Source: Ovis canadensis (Eukaryota; Chordata; Mammalia; Artiodactyla; Bovidae). From it: a DNA stretch of 64,000 bases. The notes under the pieces were generated by a model, which worked only from the letters and a program-made list of their open reading frames with translations, did not search any database and had not been told where the DNA came from. The DNA is taken from assembly GCF_042477335.2 (NCBI RefSeq), contig NC_091255.1, positions 28,374,501 to 28,438,500 of the forward strand, read 5' to 3'. Below are positions 22,642-33,571 of this stretch, piece by piece; within the stretch, counting starts at the first letter, position 1, and every line of letters begins with the position of its first letter. Made by a program: the position numbers and the translations under genes.

Positions 22642-23379
22642 CAGCCCACCCCGGCACAGGTTGTTCACTTTCTCACACTCACACATTCTCACACAGAGTT
22701 CAAGGTCAGGAGGTGGGGTCACCAGTTTCCCTACTCCCCAAGGCCACCTCCACACCATTTCCCCTCCGCTCTCTGAGGTTCAAGCCAGACCTCAGCCCAT
22801 GCTCACCTCCTTCCTCGCCACTCCCCTTACACGCTGAGCCTATGGCCTTGGGCTCGCAGTGGCCTCTGTGGTCAATCCACCCCACGCTCTGGGCTCTCTG
22901 TTCCGTGATCTCCGAACACCTTCCCCTCCACTCCATTTCAGCCAGATTCCCTGGGGCAGAACCTCCTCCTGATACCCAGAACCCAGACATTGTACCACTT
23001 GTTCTGCTCGCCCATCCTTCAGGCCCATTCGTCCAGTTTCTCCCACCGCATTAGCAGTCATGCCTATGCAAAGCCTCAAATTCGTGCACTTCTCCAGTTT
23101 CTCCCAGTCTACCAGCCCCTTCTGGCCTTACATCACCCACTCCCTATCCTGTTCGAAGTGCGTGCTCCATCTCTTCAATCACTCTCTTGTTCAACTCCTC
23201 AACATCAACGCTGTCTTTCCTAACTTTCACCCCAACAGCCTTTTTCTGTGTAGCCCTCACAACGGAGCAAAGCACACAGCCTGGGAGAGGCCCCCAGATC
23301 AATGGCCACACATCTCAGCGGGGTCCTCGAAGCTGACCACCGTTTCTCTGTCCTCGTGCTCCACCCTGGGGAGCACACT

Positions 23380-24050
23380 GCACCTCTGACCTAACCCTGA
23401 TCCATTCTCTCCAACTCCTGTCTGGACAACCTCTCCCCCGACCCAGAGACTTCAAGCATCTAGACACATGACAGTGCTCTGGTCTCTCTTCTCTGAAAAG
23501 AAGATAAATCAGTCTTCTCTTGAGCACATTTCCCTCCACCTCCTGCCCCGGCTTTCTCCTCCAGTTCGTAATCATATCTAAATCCCTACCTCCATTTCCT
23601 TACCTCCTGGCTCCTTGCCGGCCTGTCATCATCCGGCTCCTGCCTCCAACAACCACAGCTGCTCTCACAAGTCACAGGCGGGTACCACTTAGTGTTCGGA
23701 GACAGCAGAACCCCTCCCCCCCCTTCCCTGTGTTTCTGAGACATCACACTCTTGCTGTCTACCTGTATATCTCAGCCCCCTCCTCCCCTGACCCCTGAGG
23801 TCATCCAAGATCTCTCACAGGTCTTGTGCTCTCACAATTTCCACGTCCAACAAACACAGATGCCTCACAAATCCACATCTTCAGACGTGTTCACCTAACT
23901 GCCTCCTGGACTTTTCCACTCATGCTGCAGATTCTGCTCAGTAACAACATGGCCACAACCAAATTATCTTTCTCTTCGACTCACTTCTCTATGTCCCTCT
24001 TCTCAGTGATTGGGTGCCCCAACCTGTCCTGTTCCAGGGCAGACCCAGGT
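23380..24050 (+). repeat. probable L2 LINE fragment
   Basis: CT-rich sequence in which catcttcagacgtgttcacct and aactgcctcctggacttttcc read like the L2 LINE ORF2/3' region. It is heavily diverged and may extend left to ~22720. The assignment is from memory of the consensus. Confidence 0.4.
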
Positions 24051-24439
24051 CCAGTATGTAATTAAAGATCAATATTCGCGCGGCCTGAAAACGAACCCTT
24101 GAGCCTCCCTTATTCTCCACAGCGAATCACCAAGATCTGGCAATTTTACCTCCTCCTATATCACCGTGCTTCTTTCTGAACTGAGGCTGGCTGCCTCCTA
24201 CACCTCCTTCAGAAAGCTTCCGGTACCCTCAACTCCGGCAGGCCAGGGATCTTGCCCCCTGTTCCCAGGCCCGGGACTGCTGCCACGGCACGGACCACCA
24301 CCACGCAATGTCCAGCCGGCCCTGGTGGGTGAGACCCCACTGCACTGGGCGCTCCATCCCCGTTAAGTCCCCACGGCCCGGCACAAAGGAGCCGCCCGGC
24401 AAGCACTAAACGGATGGAGTGAAGGAACGGAAGAGTAAT

Positions 24440-24811
24440 AATGAGTGAAAGGGCCACGGAGGGGAAACGCCGCGAAGCCAAGCGCGCACGCGGCCGCGGA
24501 GAGAAGGCCGCCGGGTAGCGCTGCGGTGTGCGACCCGGACGCCCCGAGACGCCCCGAGACGCCCCGGACAGCCCCGCCCCCGCCTCACGCGGCGCTCCTC
24601 GCAACCAATGGGAACTGTCCCCGGGCCGCCTCTGCGGACGCTCCCGGCCCGCGCGCGGCTTCTCAGCCAATGGGAGCAGCCGGCGTCGCCCTCGCGGCGG
24701 GGCGGGACGGGGCGGGGCGCGGGGGCCCGGGACCTCTCAGGCGCGGCGCTTTCCCGACGTAGTGTTCCGGTGAGTGTCGTCTCGGCTCCCGCTCAGCCCA
24801 ACCGACGGACG
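24440..24811 (+). promoter_or_regulatory. TMEM97: TMEM97 CpG-island promoter
   Basis: A dense CpG island ends at the start codon. It shows two CCAAT boxes in the same orientation (24605-24609 and 24667-24671, both followed by GGGA..), several GC boxes (ggggcgggacggggcggggc near 24698-24718) and a run of three 10-base units gccccgagac (24541-24570). No TATA box is seen. The paired CCAAT boxes are the usual NF-Y arrangement. NF-Y with SREBP is known to control human TMEM97, but I saw no clear sterol-response element here. Confidence 0.75.
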
Positions 24812-27800
24812 ATGGGGACTCTGGGCGCCCGGCGCGGCCTGGAGTGGTTGCTGGGCTTCTACTTCCTCTCCCACATCCCCATCACCCTGCTCATGGACCT
24901 GCAGGGGGTTCTGCCACGCGATCTCTACCCCGTCGAGGTGAGGGCGCCTTCGGTCCCGGTCGCCGGGGTTGGGGTCCCTCGTCGCAGCGGTTGCCCCAGC
25001 GTCCCGACCATTACGTCGCCTCCTCGCCCACTTTCTCTCCCACTTTCCTTGGGTTCCGCCGGCGCTCTTTACCTCGACATCTTGGGCTTTTCTTTGTTTC
25101 TCCCGGCGGCTTCTCCCAGGCTTCAGGGGGGAAACACCTTGCCCCCTTTGAAGACAGTTCTCTCTCTCTTTTTTTTAAAGACTCTCATACCCCAGCTCTA
25201 GTCAGTTGTCCGTATTTGAGGGAAAGGGTCTGGATGAATGGGCTTCCCAGGTTGGCTCAGTGGGTAAAGAATCCGCCTGCCAGTGCAAGAGATGCAGGAG
25301 ACATGGGTTTGATTCCTGGGTCGGGAAGGTCCTCTGGAGGAGGAAATGGCAATCCACTCCAGTATTCTCGCCTGGAAAATCCCAGGGACAGGGGAACTTG
25401 GTGGGCTACAGTCGCTGAGTCCGACGCCACTGGGCGCGCACACACACACAGAGTGGATGAACCAGTGTCTAAATTACATGTGGAATTGGTTTTAAAGTTG
25501 TGTTTCCTGGGAGGACTTTAAAAATACCGACTAATCCCAAAGAAATATCGTGCACGTAGAGTTAGATGCGTCTATAAAGAAATTGGCAGAGAATGTCTTA
25601 ATTTCAAGATTAGGATCCTGCAACTTCAAAATCTCTGAAGTAAATTAAGGATACCTTGCAAATAGGGCCTTTTTAAAAATTGTGTTTGAATAGGAATGAT
25701 CATCTGAGTAGAAATACAGGCAAAGGCCCCATTTCCTGGTTGTTGGAGAACACGCTTTAAACTTTGTTTTAAATGCTTTTGATTTTTTCAGATTAATTTT
25801 CATGCTGGACCCTATAACCTACTATCATGGAATTCCAGTCCTCAGTTCTACCCTTCTCCAGTTTGTCAGCAGAACTATAGGCAAGCCTGACTTGTCTACC
25901 TAAAGATGATTTTGCCTCTGTTTCTCCTTAAATGCTTTTTCTCTGCAAAGCGGGGGTTCTTAACCTGAGGCCCATGAACCCCTCATGGGGTATGCGGAAT
26001 TGTGTATGTCCTGTGCTCTCCATAGCTTCCATCAACTTTTTCAGGGGTCTGACCCTACTAAAAAGGTTAAGAGCCACTGCTCAACAATATACCCCCACTC
26101 CAGTCTGGTTTGTTTCTAGCCCCAAGCGTAACTAGGAAGATCTCTGACCTTCCTTTTCCTGGGAAAAGTGTAGGCTGTGTGTGGCAAGACTTCATTGGAC
26201 TGAAGTCTGGGGATTTGGTTCTTTTAAGAACCTCTTGAGCACCTTGCGCAAGTCAGGGCTCTTCAACTGTTAAGAGAGAGTTGAGTAAAATCACAAGCTC
26301 AAACATATACAAGGTGTATTAGTTTCTACTTGCTTCTGCAGCAAGTTACAAAAATAAAGTGGCTTAAAACAACACGAATTTGTTCTCTTTTAGTTTGGGA
26401 GGTCAGAAGTTTGCAATGAGTCTTGCAGGCCTGATTCCTTCTGAAAGTCTTGGTGGAAGATCTGTTCCTGGCCTCTTCCAGTTTCTGGTGGCTGCAGGTG
26501 TTCTTGGCTCGTGGCCACATCACATCAATCTCCGCCTCTGTCTTTACTTTGTTTTCTTTAGTTCAATCTCCCTCTGCCCGACGTTTGTAAGAACACTTGT
26601 CACTACATTTAGGGCTCACCAGATAACCAGGATGGTCTACCCATTTCATGATCCAGAACTTTAACCACATCTGCAAAGTCACTTTTGCCAAATGGGGTTA
26701 CATTCATACATGCTAGTATGATTAAGATTATTCAGCCAGCCTACTGCCTAGGCCCAGGTGGTACATGATCTTGGCCAACAGAACTCAGGCAGGCTGCCTG
26801 TTTACGGTCTCACGTGTTATGAGTCCCTTTACTCCTGGCCAGTTACATTACTCCAGGTAGCTAGCCTTTCTGGACCGAACAGCTGTTAGTTTCTCTCTCT
26901 CTCTCTTGTTTAAATTGGATGTGGACTGTTTTTGAAGTCTTTATTGACTTTGTTACAGTACTGCTCCTGTTGCATAGATTTGGTTTTTTGGCCTAGAGGC
27001 ATGTGAGGTCTTGGCTCCCTGTCCAGGGTTCAAACCCACATCCTCTGCATTGAAAGGCGAGGCCTTAACCACTGGACTGTGCCAGGGAAATCCCTTCCTT
27101 ATCTTTTCTGAATGTGCCATTCCCACAAGACCTTGCTCACAAAATACAATTAAAATTTGTTCAAAATCATAAAGACCCCATTTAAACTTACATATTTGAT
27201 TTGGTAAAGTTTTCTTAGCTTTATTTTTTTCAGTTGACTTATTGTCGAAGGTCAAGGGCCAAAGCAGGCCATATCTGACCAGAAAAACTCTGTGTCTCTA
27301 TCTCTGATGTTATTTAAAGGCCTTAGCTGTACCGGGGTATCTCGGCTTTGAAGGCCTGTGTCTGTAATCACCTTTGTTGCTTTGGGGTGGGCAATGATGG
27401 ATGTGTTTCTTCCATATGGGAAAATAATAATAATAAAAGCCTTGAGTTATTTTCAGATTCTCCTTGAAAAAGATGCCAAATTTTAACATCTGTTGTGTTT
27501 TTTCCTCCCTAAAGAAAAGAAATTTTCTCCTCGAACTAAAAAGCTTGTAGAGATCACATAATGGTTAGACTGAAATTTGCAAATATCTTTCTTGGTTTGA
27601 ACCAGATCAACTCTTAGGAAAAAACTCTGTGAAACAGTAAGAATTCAGTTTGGATTAAGACTTGGAGAGGATGGAAGCATTTTGTGATATCATTTGCATC
27701 TGGGTACCATTGGAGATGGAGAAGGTGATGGCACCCCACTCCAGTACTCTTGCCTAGAAAATCCCATGGACGGAAGAGCCTGGTAGGCTGCAGTCCATGG

Positions 27801-30800
27801 GGTCACGAAGAGTCGGACATGACTGAGCGACTTCACTTTGACTTTTCACTTTCATGCACTGGAGAAGGAAATGGCAACGCCGTCTATGGGGTCGCACAGA
27901 ATCGGACACGACTGAAGCGACTTCGCAGCAGCAGCAGCATTGCTTCTATTAAAATAAGGGAAAAACAGGTGAGCATCTAGGCCTGAAATCAGCCTGTGTG
28001 CTCATTCTAAGTTTAGAGGAGTGCAAGACCGTTCAGTAGCAGCTCTGGTCTAGAAATCCATGTGCGTAGGCCAGGTGAATATTTTAATGGGTAACAGTGG
28101 TAAGTTGAGTCAAACATGAGTCAGCTATGGAAACAGTTTTATTACCTTTTTGGGGAATAATCAATGACTAGTTGCATGCTGAGATTTAGTAAGATTAAAC
28201 TGAATTCCAAGTCCTTATTAATTATTTTCAAGTAATCTTAGCATTTGCTGTGTGCTAGCCATTGTTCTAGTCAAGGCTATGGTTTTTCCAGTGGTCATGT
28301 ATGGATGTGAGAGTTGGACTGTGAAGAAGGCTGAGCGCCGAAGAATTGATGCTTTTGAACTGTGATGTTGGAGAAGACTCTTGAGAGTCCCTTGGACTGC
28401 AAGGAGATCCAACCAGTCCATTCTGAAGGAGATCAACCCTGGGATTTCTTTGGAGGGAATGATGCTAAAGCTGAAACTCCGGTACTTTGGCCACCTCATG
28501 CGAAGAGTTGCAATGAGGTCTCATTGCAAAAGACTCTGATGCTGGGAGGGATTGGGGGCAGGAGGAGAAGGGGACGACTGAGGATGAGATGGCTGGATGG
28601 CATCACTGACTCGATGGACGTGCATCTGAGTGAACTCTGGAAGTTGGTGATGGACAGGGAGGCCTGGCGTGCTGCAATTCATGGGGTCGCAAAGAGTCGG
28701 ACACGACTGAGCGACTCAACTGAACTGAACTGAGCCATTGTTCTAGGACTATAAGTATTAACTGCTTTTATCTTACCAACAATGAGGTAGGTACTATAAT
28801 TAGGTAACCAGCTTAGTGAGATTTAAGTGCTTTGCTCAGGCACTCTGCCCCCAGCCAGGTACCATGCTCTTCGCTCTGCTTGGGGGTTAAGGGTGTTGAC
28901 CCTCCAAACAGTTGAAAATCCACTTATAACTTACAGTCAGCCCTTGGTACTCACGCTCCTCCCTATCCTGATTCACCAGCCACTGACTGACCATGTAGCA
29001 TTCACTGTTGAAAAAAATCCTTGTACACGTGTGTGCAGGTACACGTGTACCTGCACAGCTCAAACCCATGTTGTTCAAGGGTCAACTGTATTTTAAATTT
29101 TGCTATTATCATTCTGAACCTCTTAGAAATGACAAATTTCTTGTACAAATCTGCCTGGATTTATGAAATAAGTGGATCTGAGAGAATGAATACTAATTAA
29201 GTAGAAGGTGAAGTTCAAATGAATCAGAATGCCTTTAAATTTTGTTGTAAATCTTTTAAAATAGGTCTGTCCCTCCAATTTTTTTTTAATTAAATCTAGA
29301 AAGCAAAAGAGGATCTTACAAAAACATTTAGTCCAAGTTGCTTGTTTTATAGATGAGAAAACAGAGTCCAGGAGAGATGCAGGGATTTAACCTTGATGAA
29401 TATTTCCTACCACATTACTATCCTGAAAAGTGCTTAGGAAGAAGCTAAGGATATTTCCATAAATTTAAGTTTCAAGTCAAATACAAATTCAAGATCACTT
29501 GGTCAATAAATTGGCTATCTAGCTGAGGCCCTTCTGTCATTAATTATACTAAGTGTGTGTTCCTGGATAAATATCCAGGAACAAATGCTTAAAGGTCACT
29601 CGCAGCAAAGAGGCCTCTTATTTCACAATAGTGAGTCTTTAGATTAAAAGTTAACAGGAAAAGTATCTTTGGATTTTCCACTGTAAGCCAGATTCCTAGC
29701 TTGGAAGTTGTCTTATAATATCAAGGCACCATCTCCAGAAGGTTGAATGCCACAGACCTTCAGTAGTCTCTCTGGGGAGAGCCCTAGGCTTTGGGCTAGG
29801 AGTACAAAAGGGGCAACCTCAGACCCCCTTGCTGCCTCCCCCACTCCCCCACATGGATCTGCCTCTTTCGTTTTGGCAGTGTTATCACGAAGGAGGGGCC
29901 CATGCTAGCACTGAGGCCACTCACAAAGCTATAGTCTGTTTCTCTACAAATATCCTACAGATCTCCCAAGAAAACCAAACAAAACCTTTTAAACTAGGGG
30001 AGTTAAGAATGAAGAGGAATTTGCGATTTGGGGATTATTTAAATTGTCTAAAACTGCATCTTCACAGAGGTTAGATTTACCTTCTTTCCGTCCACCCCCT
30101 ACCCCGCCAAAAAAAAAAATTCATTTCTGTACTTGAGGAAATCTGGCCCTTGGAGGTTGGTGTGCAGTTGCCGTTGTGAAAAGACAAACCTCAGGATGGT
30201 TTTCATATCATTTCTTTATAAAGAAGGAGACTGTTAGCCAATACACCCTGTTTGTGTGTTCAGCAAACTAAGAGCCTACTAAGTGCCACTCAGTGTTGCT
30301 CTTGACAGGCAACACCTGGATGTATGTTATCACAGGTAAATTCTGGGCAGCACACAGGGGCTGGAAGAGCTGAGAAAAGCTGCTGGCGAAGGTACATTTG
30401 AGTTAGAGCTTGTGTGTGTGTGCTAAGTCACTTCAGTTGTGTCCGACTCCCATGGACTGTAGTCCACCAGGCTCCTCTGTCTATGGAATTCCCCAGGCAA
30501 GAATATTGGAGTATGTTGCCGTTTCCTACTCAGGAGATCTTCCTGACCCAGGGAGTGAACCCGTGTCTCTTACATCTCCTGCATTGGCAGGTGGGTTCTT
30601 TACCACTAGTGCCACCTGGGAGAGCTTGTGAGTTTTAATTAAATGACCATCTAGGCTGCACCACTGAAGCCAGCCGTGAGTGCTGCTGGCCCACCAGCTG
30701 TGACTCTGCTGCCCAGGGGGCTGGGTGATCAGAGGCACGTCCAGAGGGTTGGAGCTGCGGAAGCCAGTCCTCCCAGGTGGCTGTACTCACCGTATTCCTC

Positions 30801-32068
30801 ATCTTTTCCCAGCTGAGAAACCTGCAGCAGTGGTATATCGAGGAGTTCAAAGACCCTCTGCTCCAGAACCCCCCGGTGTGGTTCAAGTCCTTCCTGTTCT
30901 GCGAGCTTGTGTTTCAGCTGCCTTTCTTTCCCATCGCAGCATATGCCTTCTTCAAAGGTAAATGGAGAAATCCCATTTTTGCTCTGGGACCAGGTCTCAG
31001 AAGTCTTTGGGGAAAGTTCCACCAAGGAAGGGGAATGGTCTCTGGAGGATGTGTGAGGGTGATACAGGAGTGGGAACGGTCAGGATCGATCTTGTGAAGG
31101 GACACCAGTGTGGCTCAGGATAGTGTCTAGGGTCAGTGCGGCTGCAGGACTGCCTCAGTCAACTGGAAATCTCGCACACATGCCACCTGAGGCTACTTTA
31201 CCGACTGAACTTCTTCCCTTTTATTGTTTTCCTAGCATTTTTTGTTTTGGCTTTTATTTTTCTGCTTTGGGTAGTATACTGGCTTATAAGCAGTAGCAGC
31301 AAGTTATCCCTAAGTGGCCTGACTTCTCACTTAAAGATTCTTCCAGTGTCCCCATATGACTATTGTTTATAAAAAGAAGGTGGCCATACCAGTGTTCATT
31401 GTAAATAAACTTATACAGGTTATTTCCCACTGGAGCCCTCAAATCCATGTCTTGGCAGAATCTGTTGATTCTTCTTATCCATATGTACTTAGCAGAGAGA
31501 TGCTGCTGGCAGAGCTGCCTGCGCCCCACCCACTGTATCTGAGACCAGCTGAGTTTACCTTCTAATGGCCATTCTACTGCCCCAGGGTTTTTCTGATTCC
31601 GACTCCACCCGTGTTCTTTGGCAGTCGGTGCTAGGGCCCCAGCTGTCACATAAGGACTGCACGTTGGACGCTATTTGTTTTCCATTTGTTTCCACTTGGA
31701 AAAGGAGGTAGAATGCCTGAACGGAAGGGAGCAGGGTGGAGGGTGTGGCGGGCTCCCAGGAGCCATGAGCAGGTCTCACCCGGCTCTTTCTCCCCTCGCT
31801 GACCTCAGGAGGCTGCAAGTGGATCCGCATCCCTGCCATCATCTACTCGGTTCACACCATGACAACTCTGATTCCCATCCTCTCTACGGTGCTACTCGAC
31901 GATTTCTCCAAAGCCAGTCGTTTCAGAGGACAAGGACCTAAGACTTTCCAGGAACGACTATTCCTGATAGCTGTCTATATCCCCTACTTTCTCATCCCTC
32001 TTATACTTCTGCTTTTCATGGTGCGGAACCCCTATTACAAGTCTGAGGAGAAAAGAAAGAAAAAATGA
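24812..32068 (+). CDS. TMEM97: TMEM97 (sigma-2 receptor), three coding exons
   Basis: Exons 24812-24937, 30813-30957 and 31809-32068 join in phase into 176 residues, the length of human TMEM97. The protein begins [20 protein letters not shown]. It is a four-helix ER/lysosome membrane protein of the EXPERA family (with EBP and TM6SF2) that binds NPC1, acts in cholesterol handling and is the sigma-2 receptor. Asp29 and Glu73, the two acidic residues known to be needed for ligand binding, are present. The C-terminus KRKKK is a basic ER-retrieval-type tail. Helices lie near residues 10-30, 66-88, 99-118 and 140-161. Introns start with GT and end with AG. The 5.9-kb first intron is filled with ruminant repeats. 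The gene converges with IFT20. Confidence 0.97.
25237..25445 (+). repeat. Bov-tA SINE in TMEM97 intron 1
   Basis: Head cttcccaggttggctcagtg, body ttgattcctgggtcgggaag and an end running into a short CA repeat (25440-25450). Similar flanks (tggatgaa) occur on both sides. Confidence 0.88.
25949..26078. mobile_element. short hAT-type DNA transposon remnant
   Basis: The tips ggggttcttaacct and aggttaagagccactg are inverted copies of each other, the form of a non-autonomous hAT (Charlie-like) element about 130 bases long. It lies in TMEM97 intron 1. Confidence 0.65.
26310..26700 (-). repeat. old mammalian interspersed repeat, family not certain
   Basis: The run tattagtttctacttgcttc, gtggcttaaaacaacacgaa, ccacatctgcaaagtcac and aatggggttacattcat follows a very common old mammalian repeat. 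The piece at 6985-7170 seems to be the other strand of the same family. It may be LTR (MaLR) type. It lies in TMEM97 intron 1. Confidence 0.5.
26985..27098 (-). repeat. tRNA-derived SINE (CHR-type)
   Basis: Reverse orientation: aacccacatcctctgcattg and ccttaaccactggactgtgc are the reverse complement of a tRNA-like head. It lies in TMEM97 intron 1. Confidence 0.65.
27721..27945 (+). repeat. BOV-A2 SINE, shortened second monomer
   Basis: First monomer is complete; the second lacks its middle (aaatggcaacgccgtctatgg). Ends in the usual agc repeats. TMEM97 intron 1. Confidence 0.9.
28271..28732 (+). mobile_element. BovB LINE 3' part with target duplication
   Basis: Translation gives the C-terminal BovB text ([40 protein letters not shown]) and the end shows the ctgaactgaactga repeat. 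A 14-base duplication, agccattgttctag, lies at 28257-28270 and 28733-28746. It is 5'-truncated and sits in TMEM97 intron 1. Confidence 0.93.
28885..29092. mobile_element. Tigger-like (pogo) DNA transposon remnant
   Basis: The left part gggtgttgaccctccaaaca and the right part gttcaagggtcaactgta are inverted relatives, as in short Tigger/MER elements; agtcagcccttggtactcac fits the interior. A 26-base perfect palindrome (29032-29057) lies near its right end. TMEM97 intron 1. Confidence 0.55.
29100..30400. other. TMEM97 intron 1, unique sequence
   Basis: No exon, RNA gene or repeat was recognised in this part of the intron. Confidence 0.45.
30415..30620 (-). repeat. Bov-tA SINE just upstream of TMEM97 exon 2
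   Basis: Minus-strand Bov-tA bounded by the 10-base duplication agagcttgtg (30405-30414 and 30621-30630). It ends 192 bases before the exon-2 acceptor. Confidence 0.93.
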
Positions 32069-33135
32069 AAGAAATGCCCCCAGGTCCAGGGGAGAGGTGA
32101 CCACTGGGCAGTTTCCTGTTGGACCCAGTACCAGAACAGTGCTCAGAACCCATGCTTTCAGTAGAATCTGAACCATACCAGCAGTAACACACATGAGCAA
32201 GACCCTGGCAGGAGGCACACCAAACCCTCACCTTCCAAGGGCTTTGACACAGACTGACTGATCACCTGAGGACGGGCAGAGGGGTGTGGGCTAGGTGATA
32301 GGAAGTGGTGCCAAAGGTCTCCTCAGCGTGTCCCCAGGTGCCACTGCAAGATTACTCTAAGCAGAACCAGACCAGAAATTAGATAAACTTCCAAGAAACA
32401 TGGCCTGCTTGGCATGTTCGTGAGTCATTCGGCTCACAGGATACATGTGACTAAAACTATGACTCATGAGTCTACAGAATATCACTGATGAGCAAAATTC
32501 AGTTTGAAATTACACCTCTCTACTATTCATTAAAAATTGTTTCCTTGCCCTTCCCCCTAGGTAGGCGTGAAGTATTCTGTAAGAGGTTATAAATTTAGTT
32601 TTAAGATTCAACCTTGGCATGACTTTCAGTTGGAAATGGGTCAAACTGGAAGGTATATTGTTTCTGTCCTAAAACCGGTCATCCCAGGAGAAGAGAATTT
32701 TTAAAGTCTCCTTGTTCATTCTCTTTCTAAACCTTAGTCTTCCGTTAGTTTTTACAGACCACATGGGTTCCTTTACTCTGAGGTCTGGTGTCTCAGGCCT
32801 GAGCTGGAGGAATGCTTCCTACTGGATAACTTCATCCTACCAAATAGTTTCATAATTGTTTGTCCTGTACCCAGTTGGGGTAGGGGTGGGGGGCTGGCCA
32901 TGACAGGTCCAGTGTGTGCAGATAAGGGCTCTTTATTTGGTATCCTGATAGCTTTAAGTTCATACTCGAGGCCGACTCAGAAAGACTTGTGAACGCACAG
33001 GGAAAACGGTAGATGCTGGTCCTGGTTAATTCCCCCTTCTTGTCTATTTTGCTTACAAGCCCTAATGATCTGATTTTGGGGGAATATCATCTGACTCGTG
33101 TGTCTGGTCAAAATAAAGGTAGCTGCTGACCACTG
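32069..33135 (+). other. TMEM97: TMEM97 3' UTR with polyadenylation signal
   Basis: About 1.06 kb follow the stop codon and lead to AATAAA at 33112-33117, after which tggttttgttttgtgg supplies a GT-rich downstream element. No other strong signal was seen earlier. The length is an inference from the signal. Confidence 0.7.
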
Positions 33136-33234
33136 CCTGGTTTTGTTTTGTGGACTAAGGGCTAGAGAGTCCAGGGTCCTTACAGTGGGTTAATGTATAC
33201 TTCAAGGGCACGGAAAAGAGGTAGATCAAGCCAT

Positions 33235-33571
33235 TTGAAAATAATAATTTATTGCTTTTCCTTCCAAAGCTTTGTGAATTCACAAAAAAAAAAGTTGACA
33301 GGCTGCTCAGTTCAGACTGAGAATGCAAGAGGTGAGAACCTGGACCACGATGGCCACTGGAGGTTCACCTGCAGATAAGCACTGACATCTGCAACAAACT
33401 CCCCCAGGTTTGGTAGTGCCTTCAGAGATGCTGCAGTTCTTCACACAGCTTCTCACATGACACATTTGGGTCATTGGTCAAGTCATGGAATGATAGAGGT
33501 TTTTTTGGTTTGGGGGTTGTGGGGGTTTTTTCCCTTTTTTTGCCCTCCTGCTAGAAAATGAAATTTTCAGT
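33235..33571 (-). other. IFT20: IFT20 3' UTR with polyadenylation signal
   Basis: On the minus strand the stop codon at 33572-33574 is followed by ~320 bases and an AATAAA (plus-strand tttatt, 33248-33253). A pyrimidine/purine-skewed stretch lies at 33490-33545. The two 3' ends of TMEM97 and IFT20 are about 100 bases apart. Confidence 0.7.

Noticed and set aside
3660-24000. PYY2/PPY2 (seminalplasmin-type) gene expected upstream of TMEM97 from synteny
   Set aside because: I found no neuropeptide-Y-family motif (such as RQRYGKR) or seminalplasmin text in any frame here; it may lie outside the window.
24845-25521. 225-codon plus-strand frame overlapping TMEM97 exon 1
   Set aside because: It runs in another frame through exon 1, the intron and a Bov-tA SINE, without any known domain.
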